Shown here: positions 56,452-64,000 of the stretch, in pieces | Layout: each line of letters starts with the position of its first letter | Numbering within the stretch: position 1 is the first letter of the stretch | Source of the DNA: Metarhizium brunneum | Lineage: Eukaryota; Ascomycota; Sordariomycetes; Hypocreales; Clavicipitaceae | Reading direction: 5' to 3' | Assembly (NCBI RefSeq): GCF_013426205.1 | Contig: NC_089426.1 | Location: forward strand, 806,001-870,000 | DNA length: 64,000 nt | Notes under the pieces: generated by a model | What the model saw: the letters and a program-made list of their open reading frames with translations, nothing else | Told to the model about the DNA's origin: nothing | Database searches by the model: none | Translations under genes and position numbers: made by a program

Positions 56452-59400
56452 GACGAATATCTCTCCGAGTCCGAAGCTGACCAGGCCCGGACCAAGTCCA
56501 AGTCCAAGGCCAAAGGCAAGGCTGATCGGCGATCGTCGTGGGGCCTGATGCTCGGGTCGAAACCGCGTCCTGAAGAAGCCGCCCCACAAGCAAATGCCAA
56601 CGCCGCTAGCTCGAGCAATTCCCATCTGCATGCCACGCAACAACGCGCTGCTCCAGATGTCGCATCATCATCAATGGCACCTCAGATCCCTCCAGTCGCC
56701 CATGCGGCGCCGTTGTCGCCGCTCAATCCGGCGGCGCACTCGGAATATATTCCGGAGTGGAGAAGCGTGGCGATTGATTCTGCAACGACCCATCCGGCCG
56801 TGGCCCTGCGCCAACCCGTCCCGCCCGCTCAGGCACGATCCAGCCATCCGTCGCGGGCCACTATTGGGTTGCGCAAATTGGAAATCCCCAAGTTGCCGTC
56901 ATTGACGGCCAACGGGGCTACGACTGCTCCCGCTTTGTCATTGCCGAGGGCAAGTCGCGGCCATCCGGCTGGGGATGACGCGCGAGGCCTTCACACAGCT
57001 GCCACGGAACGCGCTGGTCATGAGTGGGCCATGATGTCTCATGGCCATGGTCATCAGCAAATTCACCAACAACCCAATTCTCAACAATCGCAGGTATCGC
57101 GTGCCGCTTCTGGTATTGAACAAAGCAGTAATAGACCGATACCGCCTGAGCCCGAGGGGGAACCCAAGCGATCATCTTCTTTCATCGGGCTGCCGCCTAT
57201 AAGACGCAGCTCGACTTTTGGTCTCACTCCAAAATCTAAAGCTCGAAGAGCTACTGATCGGTTCCCTATCGACGACGACGACGACGACGACGATGATGAT
57301 CCGTCGAGCCATGCGTCGATTGCTGACGCTCCATCTAATCCACCCGCACCTCAAGTTGCTAATAATCACCCTGCCGATGCCATCATAGCCCCTTCCCAGC
57401 ATATCAAAGATGAGAAAGCCGGTATGGACATTCCTCGTTCAGAGGCAGCCCTTGATGTTCCTCATGCAGATGTGGCGAGACGGCTACAATATCCTCCCCA
57501 GCTTCAAGCACCATTTGCCATGGGCCCGAAGCAGCAACCCCAAATCAAAACAGAAACAACACAAACTCAAAATCCTCAAAGTTCTCGACCATGGATGCAT
57601 CATACGCACAGGGCTCCGTTATCCGGTCAATGGAAATTGGAGGAAAGCCGGTTGGCTGAGCCTCTAAATCCCGTCTCAAAGAATCGGCCTGGAACTGCTG
57701 GTTCTCAGCAACAAATCATGTATGGCTTTGACAAAGAGACCGGAATATCATTTCCAGAATTCAATCTGCCGCGCCCCGGGCAAGACCAGACTCATCAACC
57801 TCCGCAGCAGCCTATTCCAAACCCAATGGCACCGCCTCCTCCCCGCCAGCGTTCTGATGTACCGCCATCCTCAGCACAGAGATGGCCTGAGCTGTTCGCC
57901 TATCCCCCAGATCAGCGTCCTGGACCAAACTTTCGCAATAGTGAACAGCCATACCACCCACCCTATCAAAAATCCCTTGCTCGTGATGACTTGGCGATGC
58001 CCAGAGCCCAAGCCGGTGAGTTTGCCATCTCTGGAGTTGTTCCTCCCGACGAAGACCGCGGTCGGAAGAGCAGAAACTCTGGCCTGTTCAAGGATTTGGG
58101 CCAACGAATCGCCAGAGCCGCATCCAGGGAGCGTCGAAGCTCCATGGACCAGCGACCAGCAACTAATGATCTCCGTGGAGACGGAGCATCAGATTCGAGC
58201 ATTGGCACCGGTGAACTGCCGGAGCAAGGCAGGCGGCGACCAAGCTTTCTATTTGGCCGTTCTGGTCGCGCATCTACAGACCCCGACCCAAGACAACATG
58301 TTTCGACCGGACAAGAACAATCATTCCAGGAGGAGCAGCCTCCTAGTACTCCACCTCCAGGGGGTAAGAGGCGGTCATTGCTTGCGGGAGGCCTTGGTGG
58401 CAAGCTAGGCCCAAGCAGATTGTCAAAGTCACCCTCATCCAACCTGGAGCAAGTCCGGGTTGCCAGCCCGACTACCCAACCAACCGAAGGCCTCAGCGAC
58501 ACCACCCCGCAGAAGAGGAGGTTTTCCGGAATATCAAAGGTTTCAAACTTGCTTAGTCGGAACAAACATGAGAGCAAGCCGAGTCTTTCTCAGCTGCAGC
58601 CAGAGGTCGAGTCTCTAGAACCTCCCGTACCGGCATTCAAACTTTTGGGGCGGCCCAGCACCGCCAATTCTGAGGCTAGTTCCCAAGAGCGCAGGGCTGA
58701 TGAGAGTCCCGATCGCCGTGGACGACGACCATCCATGTCCGATTTGATATCGGGGATTCTGGGGAAGCGATCAGCGTCCAAGACTGGGGAGCCTGTTGAG
58801 GCTCTGGATTCGCAAGTTTTATCCCACCATCAAATGAGCATGCAGCCTCAAAGTGCACACATCCAAGAGCACAGAATAGCGCAGCCCGAGCAGCATGAAC
58901 GACGATATCCACACAGCCCTGATCAGGTCAACATGCCGCCTCGGCACGTGGACGCACCGGGCCTCCTTAAGGGCGACGACTCCCAGACAGAAGTCTTGCC
59001 TGCTGGAAATCAAGCTCATATACAGCCTCAATCTATGGGGAGTCCCCAATCCACACCATTTCAACAGCGGCAATTGCCTGCTGCTGACCAGTCTAAGCCG
59101 CGGCCGCCAGGCATGGGCAACGGCCAGCCACAAGGAGTTTCTGGAAGCGACCAACCCCAACGGCACTACTCTCCTGCTGCTGCTGGGGGGCCATCTCCTG
59201 TGCCAACCCAGCATCATGGTTCTCAACAATCTATGGGTTTCATGGGGCAAAGTAACGGGATGCAGCCTCCTGCTATGAACATTGATCCATCAATTCGATT
59301 TGTGAGGCCGTCTCAACCGTCTCCTTTAGGCCTGGTCCCTCGAAATTTCCGCGAGCAGACCGAGCCGGATTCTGCTTCTGCTGTGCAGTCTGGCCAACGG

Positions 59401-61659
59401 ATTGATGCAGAAAATCCTATTGAGCGACGGGAAGAACCGCGGGTGTCAAGCCCTGTTGCCCGATCAACCGAACAGCAGCAAGCTGTTTCTGGAGAATCGC
59501 ACCCTCAACCTGATCGTGAAGCCCACAGTCCCGGCCCTGCTGATGGGGAGATCATTCGAATATCTACCGTCTCCCCTGACCTTTCCACGACGTCGGACTG
59601 GAAGGCTAAGGAACATCACGAAGATGCGCATCGCAATGAAGCTCGCAATGATTCTATCGATCTTTCCGATGAGCGTGATTTCACTGTTGTAAGGCAAAGC
59701 AAGCAACCAGCTTTGAAAGAGATGTCGCAACGTGAGCCGCCAAAGGGCACCGATCTTGTTGACAAAACTGTACCTGTGGCGCCCATCGTACAGCAAACCT
59801 TGGCGTCGCCGCAATCTAGCCCTCAACAGTCGCAGACTGCTAGAGAGCCAATGATCTCCCCAGGGGAATCGCAAAAACTCCATGTTTTGCAAGGTCCTGC
59901 TAAGGAAAATCGTCAGTCTCCACGACAAGACACGAGGGCCGAACAGCTCCACGGCCTTGGGCTTCAGATGCCGCATCCAGGACAACAGGCCGGACCACAG
60001 TATTCCCAGTACCCCGTCCACGCTCAGCAATTACAGCAGATACAACCGGGCCAACAGCAGCCCCAGCGGATGCAGCAGCCATACTCGGGAATGCCACCGC
60101 AAGCTGGTGGACCACCGGGTGCTCCAGGTCCTGCAACACAATTTGGGATGCCGAATCATCAATACCCCATCCAACAAGACCCTAGGTTCCATTCTCCGCA
60201 GACTCAGCAGACGAAAGTTCCACAAAAGGAAAGTCCAGGATCGAGATGGAAAGGCCTGACGAAGCGTATGTCAGAGCAAATGTCGCAGCTCGGACACCAC
60301 GACACTACCCAGCAGAAACCAGAGAAAAGCGAGAGATCCACCGGAAACAAGCTACTGGGGGCCTTCAAGAGGAGCTCGAAGCAAAGTGATACTCCGCAGC
60401 CCGGACCAATTCATGGGGGCGCGACAAATCACCCAACGGGTCAATGGCAAAATGCACAGCATCAACCATATCAACTGTACTGGGGCCAACAAGGCATTGA
60501 AAATCTCAAACAGCCACGCCAGCACCAACCCTTGGACCCAAGTAGCATTCCCATGCCTCCTAGCCAGGGGCATAGTTTTTACGCACCTGCACCAGTGGCT
60601 GTGACACCTGGTCACCAAGCGCCACCTGAGAATCCGACTCAACAAGCTCGGCCGCAACCTGAGTCTGAACCTCAATACGATTATGTACCTATTCCACAGG
60701 GTTATGCACCGGTTCATGGGGAGGGTATGGTCCTCCCCGCAGCCTATAACATGGGGCGACAGTTCCCTCAGATGAATTTGATACAGATGCAGCAACACTA
60801 CGGGCAACACAGTCCTCGCATGCCACACCAGCCGCAGTCCCGTCAACAACCGAAACAGGCGGCTTCACCTCTTGCCTCTCAATATTCGTCTCCTCGCCGA
60901 GATTCAGAGTCTTCTTCTGGGATAGTTCAGTCGCCCTCCGCTCCCTCTGTGCCCTCTCCTGATGGGCAACCAAGAAGCGTGAGGTTGGATAATTTGAGGA
61001 GTAACACTGCTAGCATCACGCCACCAGTACACTTGAGAGATTCACCAGCAGTAACAGCACCACAGAGCCAGGAGGGAGATCTGCCTCAACCGCAACCGCA
61101 ACGTAGTAGCACACGTTTTAGTACGCCACTTATCAACAGTAACATGCCCAGCAATTCACCGTCGGATACCGGTTCAGTATCACAGCAGTCCAAGTCCCCC
61201 ACCCCACAAGCCACAACAGAGTCAGCAATACGAGTTGAGCCTACCCCCGAGACGGAGGACAATTATACGACTTGTCCTGCCAATAACAATGACCTCGGAG
61301 TTGACATAGCCAAGGCCAAGCAGCATCATGACGATGATATATACGATGCCACACCAAGACTGGCCAAAGCTGAAAACGGTGAAGAATCCAAAGTTCACGA
61401 AATACGCCGAAAGGTATCTGAAGACAGTCTGTCAGAGGAGTCTAAAAGCAAGGAAGTCCCAAAGACGACCACTCGATTCACGGCCGAGTTGGAAGATACT
61501 GCGGGCGCTCACCAGCGTCGAGTCCGACTGGCATCTCAGGAAGAAAAGATTTGGCTCGACCCCCAGGACGATCCTAATTACCTGCCGCAAATGAGCGCAA
61601 CGAGCTACCCGGGTCAAGAATGGAATCCGTATGGTGAGCCTGACTTTCTCGAGGACTAG
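56452..61659 (+). CDS. C-terminal exon of giant Gln/Pro-rich protein
   Basis: One open frame from the acceptor TTAG at 56448-56451 to the stop at 61659, read in the same phase as 53505-56025. Joined, the protein is 2,576 aa. The exon has no ATG before 56548, yet coding-like sequence (DEYLSESEADQARTKSK) precedes that, which argues for splicing from upstream rather than a separate gene. It is strikingly disordered: long Gln, Pro and Ser tracts, an Asp10 run (57271-57300), several RRPSF/RRSSF-like basic-Ser motifs that could be kinase sites, and an acidic C-terminus with KIWLDPQDDPNYLP and EWNPYGEPDFLED. No enzyme domain is seen. If it is a separate gene, it starts at 56548 (1,703 aa). Function unknown. 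Confidence 0.75.
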   Translation, partial: DEYLSESEADQARTKSKSKAKGKADRRSSWGLMLGSKPRPEEAAPQANANAASSSNSHLHATQQRAAPDVASSSMAPQIPPVAHAAPLSPLNPAAHSEYIPEWRSVAIDSATTHPAVALRQPVPPAQARSSHPSRATIGLRKLEIPKLPSLTANGATTAPALSLPRASRGHPAGDDARGLHTAATERAGHEWAMMSHGHGHQQIHQQPNSQQSQVSRAASGIEQSSNRPIPPEPEGEPKRSSSFIGLPPIRRSSTFGLTPKSKARRATDRFPIDDDDDDDDDDPSSHASIADAPSNPPAPQVANNHPADAIIAPSQHIKDEKAGMDIPRSEAALDVPHADVARRLQYPPQLQAPFAMGPKQQPQIKTETTQTQNPQSSRPWMHHTHRAPLSGQWKLEESRLAEPLNPVSKNRPGTAGSQQQIMYGFDKETGISFPEFNLPRPGQDQTHQPPQQPIPNPMAPPPPRQRSDVPPSSAQRWPELFAYPPDQRPGPNFRNSEQPYHPPYQKSLARDDLAMPRAQAGEFAISGVVPPDEDRGRKSRNSGLFKDLGQRIARAASRERRSSMDQRPATNDLRGDGASDSSIGTGELPEQGRRRPSFLFGRSGRASTDPDPRQHVSTGQEQSFQEEQPPSTPPPGGKRRSLLAGGLGGKLGPSRLSKSPSSNLEQVRVASPTTQPTEGLSDTTPQKRRFSGISKVSNLLSRNKHESKPSLSQLQPEVESLEPPVPAFKLLGRPSTANSEASSQERRADESPDRRGRRPSMSDLISGILGKRSASKTGEPVEALDSQVLSHHQMSMQPQSAHIQEHRIAQPEQHERRYPHSPDQVNMPPRHVDAPGLLKGDDSQTEVLPAGNQAHIQPQSMGSPQSTPFQQRQLPAADQSKPRPPGMGNGQPQGVSGSDQPQRHYSPAAAGGPSPVPTQHHGSQQSMGFMGQSNGMQPPAMNIDPSIRFVRPSQPSPLGLVPRNFREQTEPDSASAVQSGQRIDAENPIERREEPRVSSPVARSTEQQQAVSGESHPQPDREAHSPGPADGEIIRISTVSPDLSTTSDWKAKEHHEDAHRNEARNDSIDLSDERDFTVVRQSKQPALKEMSQREPPKGTDLVDKTVPVAPIVQQTLASPQSSPQQSQTAREPMISPGESQKLHVLQGPAKENRQSPRQDTRAEQLHGLGLQMPHPGQQAGPQYSQYPVHAQQLQQIQPGQQQPQRMQQPYSGMPPQAGGPPGAPGPATQFGMPNHQYPIQQDPRFHSPQTQQTKVPQKESPGSRWKGLTKRMSEQMSQLGHHDTTQQKPEKSERSTGNKLLGAFKRSSKQSDTPQPGPIHGGATNHPTGQWQNAQHQPYQLYWGQQGIENLKQPRQHQPLDPSSIPMPPSQGHSFYAPAPVAVTPGHQAPPENPTQQARPQPESEPQYDYVPIPQGYAPVHGEGMVLPAAYNMGRQFPQMNLIQMQQHYGQHSPRMPHQPQSRQQPKQAASPLASQYSSPRRDSESSSGIVQSPSAPSVPSPDGQPRSVRLDNLRSNTASITPPVHLRDSPAVTAPQSQEGDLPQPQPQRSSTRFSTPLINSNMPSNSPSDTGSVSQQSKSPTPQATTESAIRVEPTPETEDNYTTCPANNNDLGVDIAKAKQHHDDDIYDATPRLAKAENGEESKVHEIRRKVSEDSLSEESKSKEVPKTTTRFTAELEDTAGAHQRRVRLASQEEKIWLDPQDDPNYLPQMSATSYPGQEWNPYGEPDFLED
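57271..57300 (+). repeat. GAC/GAT microsatellite, ten Asp codons
   Basis: Seven GAC and three GAT codons in a row inside the giant exon, a likely length-variable tract. Confidence 0.85.
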
Positions 61660-62451
61660 TGCCGAGGAGGAGGGGGTCTACTTGTCTGTATGGGGATGGG
61701 GGAGATGGAGACATCTATGTGTAAATACGACGATGTGATTTGAGATGACAAATTGCTCATACTGTACTGCCTCTTGTTGCATATTCTATTCTGGTACAAA
61801 TAGTTTATTTAGCGTAGCGACGACTATACCAAATTGGAGATTTATATTCAAGCGATCTGAAGTAAATTGCGTCTTTGGTTTAGTGCTAGGCAGTACCTGG
61901 GGTTGGCTTGTGAAGACGAGCCGGCAAGAAGCGGGATCGGCAAGTTTGCCATGCCGGGTGTTCTCGCACATGCTGACAACTCGGCCTGTTGGTGAGGCAG
62001 TGCTTGCTGTAGGATCAGACGCGATGGACATGATAAGGATGGCATGGTGCAACAATAGACGTGGAACTTGCATGGCGTGAAGGATTGAGGGAATTACATT
62101 GTGTATCTGGTGATGACATCGAATTACATCAGCTTGAGACGTTCCATTCGATATCCTACCACTCAAGCCCGTACCTTGGCGATATTCCATCAAGTGTGGT
62201 TACACACGCAGTGGCGATGGTTGCAAAAGGAATATCTGTGTCTCGATATCACCAGCACAAACCCACTCGTGTTGCGTACCTTGTCTCACATTCCAATACG
62301 GGCAGTGACTGAGTAATGTGCGGATTTTCATCAATCTCAAAATCTATATATACGGCCGTCGGCCCTCATGAGTCCTCGAAAATCAATCCAGACTCAACCC
62401 CTTTGAAATATACTTTCTCACCATATACCACAATTTCAAACAACCGCAACA
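61660..62451. other. Intergenic
   Basis: 3' flank of the giant gene and promoter of the HsbA-like gene. No gene is supported. Confidence 0.5.
62345..62352 (+). promoter_or_regulatory. TATA box of HsbA-like gene
   Basis: TATATATA 100-107 bases before the ATG at 62452; the leader between is CA-rich, as in highly expressed fungal genes. Confidence 0.5.
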
Positions 62452-62997
62452 ATGGTTTCGTTCAAAGTCATCCTGTCTTCTATTGCCCTTTCTTCGGCGG
62501 TACTAGCAGTGCCGCAGACAAACTACACTGGCCTCTGCTACACCGACATCACCAACATCGACGATAACATCAAGGAGCTGACCGAAAAGGTTCAAGACTT
62601 TAATGGCGGTCTCTTCTCGGCCGCGCAACAGATCCCGCTCGCTCTGGAAGCAACTGTGGCTACGGCCAGCGCAGGGCTGCACGCTGCCTTTCTCGATAGT
62701 CCTCTCCTGGTCGATGATTTGCTGCGTCTTGCTGACCATGTGAATAAGACGCTGGCGGTGGACAGTCCCCTCGCTATGCAGGCTTTGGTTTCAAAGGAGT
62801 CGGTGTACGAGCAGATTGGGTTGAAGGGCCCCATTCATCTGTGGTTGAAGGCGTACCTGATTCTATTTCAGCAATTTGCGAAGAACATTCTCGATCGCGT
62901 GCCTGCTGGCGCTCCAAACGACCGGTCCGAGGTTTTAAACAGTGATTTGCAGATCATTATGGATGCGGTGCGGAAGGCCATGAAGGTATATGAATAG
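62452..62997 (+). CDS. HsbA-like secreted cell-surface protein, 181 aa
   Basis: Single exon. MVSFKVILSSIALSSAVLAVP is a signal peptide with a likely cleavage after ALA-VP. The mature chain is almost all amphipathic helix: YTDITNIDDNIKELTEKVQDF, then SAAQQIPLALEATVATASAGL, LLVDDLLRLADHVNKTL and LQIIMDAVRKAMKVYE. This fits the hydrophobic-surface-binding protein A family of filamentous fungi, which coats hydrophobic surfaces and can recruit lytic enzymes such as cutinases, often at the wall or during contact with insect or plant cuticle. The family assignment rests on the helical pattern, signal peptide, length and central IPLALEA-type segment, without alignment. A TATATATA box lies about 100 bases upstream, with a CA-rich leader. 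Confidence 0.85.
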   Translation: MVSFKVILSSIALSSAVLAVPQTNYTGLCYTDITNIDDNIKELTEKVQDFNGGLFSAAQQIPLALEATVATASAGLHAAFLDSPLLVDDLLRLADHVNKTLAVDSPLAMQALVSKESVYEQIGLKGPIHLWLKAYLILFQQFAKNILDRVPAGAPNDRSEVLNSDLQIIMDAVRKAMKVYE

Positions 62998-64000
62998 GGG
63001 GTGGTTGAGATTTGGCAGCGGGGGACGCTGAATCCTACAGAACTAGAGGACGAGACATTACAGGCTCGAGTAGCTGGGTATATTTTTCTATTTTCTGCTT
63101 TTTTTATTTGTAAAATCACAAAAAAAATCCGAGTATACAAGATGTAGATACGTATTTAGAATATGATTTAGATTTGTTATTACATTACGTATTTAGGATG
63201 TGACTCCGTATAGATGACCACTTTGGCGGTTTATTTTGGTACAAACTCAGAATGTTATTGAGAACAGGAAGGGAAGGATGTCTTTTATTTTACCGCAGGC
63301 CGTACAGGTCAGATGGACAGGGATGTTGAGCAACCTGCTCTGTCAAACAGGCATCAAGGTAGGATATCGAAAGAGCGATTATTGCCTGCGCCGGGCACCC
63401 CACAAAAAAGCTGGAGTATAAGACCAGCCAAAAAGAGCCAAAAGTCAATGTTTCTCAAGGCATCCACCCCCATTGCTTGTCATGATTGGTGGTGCGGAGG
63501 GTGAGTACGAAAGGAGACACACTCCCGAAGCCAGAAGCTCCGTAGTAACCATGCAAATATGCAAACACTAGCAAGGCGAAGAAGGTGTGGGTGCGCGTTC
63601 CGGTAGACATGTTGGAAGAGAGTGCTGCAATGCCAAGCGGAAGACTACCTAGCGCCACAGTACTAACATTGAACCCAAGGGAAAAACAGAGAGGCCTGCA
63701 CAAGGACCAAGGATCGGTTTAAGAAAAGAGGAAATTTCTTGCTCATGATAAAGACGAATTATTTGCTATAAAAAAAGTAATAAATATACATAGTACTAAG
63801 ATACCGTCCCTCGCTCTTTCTTAAGTCGGATGGAGTGGCTTTTGTAATTGGTCATGTCATGTGGCTTGTTGTTGTATAAACCAGAGACCTCTTTCCTCTT
63901 TTGGTCTAAACGCCAAGTTCCAACACGAACAGATTGGCGCACCATTTGGCAACAGATTTGGCAAAGCGCACTCTCTGCCAATTCCGCACGAGCTCGAAAA
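62998..64000. other. Intergenic to window end
   Basis: No supported gene. Near 63150-63200 a short direct repeat (ACGTATTTAGAATATG / ACGTATTTAGGATGTG) is seen. Minor open frames are unrecognised. Confidence 0.45.

Overview
The window is nuclear DNA of a filamentous ascomycete (Pezizomycotina). The reasons are short spliceosomal introns of about 50-110 bases with GTRNGT donors and CTAAC/CTGAC-like branch sites, gene-dense but monocistronic layout, GC-rich coding sequence between AT-richer spacers, and families typical of filamentous fungi (HsbA-type surface protein, an FTA2-type kinase-like protein, a SRPK-like kinase, a PAK/Cla4-type kinase, small secreted proteins). A Hypocreales relative is my best guess from overall resemblance; the sequence alone does not prove it. 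No tRNA, rRNA, CRISPR or intact transposon was recognised.

Layout. 0-10 kb: an uncharacterised conserved-looking protein, a small secreted cysteine protein, a zinc-ribbon/metallo-beta-lactamase protein, a MYND-finger protein and a secreted double-psi beta-barrel protein, with two tandem-repeat tracts. 11-15 kb: a PPxY-rich protein, a RibD/DHFR-fold reductase and a serine/threonine dehydratase. 15.2-19 kb: an AT-richer island holding a seven-exon carboxylesterase whose first intron is GC-AG. 19-30 kb: a secreted protein, a very large class 3 lipase, a SRPK-like kinase, glucosamine-6-phosphate N-acetyltransferase (GNA1, chitin precursor synthesis) and a very small spliced gene. 30-43 kb: a metabolic stretch with a short-chain dehydrogenase, an aminoglycoside-phosphotransferase-fold kinase, an alpha/beta hydrolase, a PH-CRIB-kinase (Cla4-like), and a tail-to-tail polyol dehydrogenase and aldo-keto reductase. 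43-64 kb: an FTA2-like protein, an unknown protein, RidA, the Golgi SNARE Sed5, a giant low-complexity protein and an HsbA-like secreted protein.

How genes may work together. Most neighbours look functionally independent, as is usual in fungi. The clearest pair is the aldo-keto reductase and the sorbitol/xylitol-type dehydrogenase, which together would make the two-step aldose-polyol-ketose route. The SDR and APH-like kinase are divergent and share about 325 bases of upstream DNA.

Most unusual observations: (1) the giant gene at 53.4 kb appears to have its start codon split by an intron (AT at 53414-53415, G at 53505); (2) the same gene has a 426-base candidate intron whose retention would give an 844-residue short form in place of a 2,576-residue protein; (3) a family of five degenerate copies of an unannotated element of about 80-125 bases; (4) three diverged copies of an approximately 175-base tandem unit with a shared coding-like phrase; (5) a 15-base tandem repeat whose minus strand spells pentapeptide repeats; (6) two telomere-like motifs 0.9 kb apart. 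Exon boundaries were worked out by hand from splice signals and reading-frame continuity; no alignment or search could be run.
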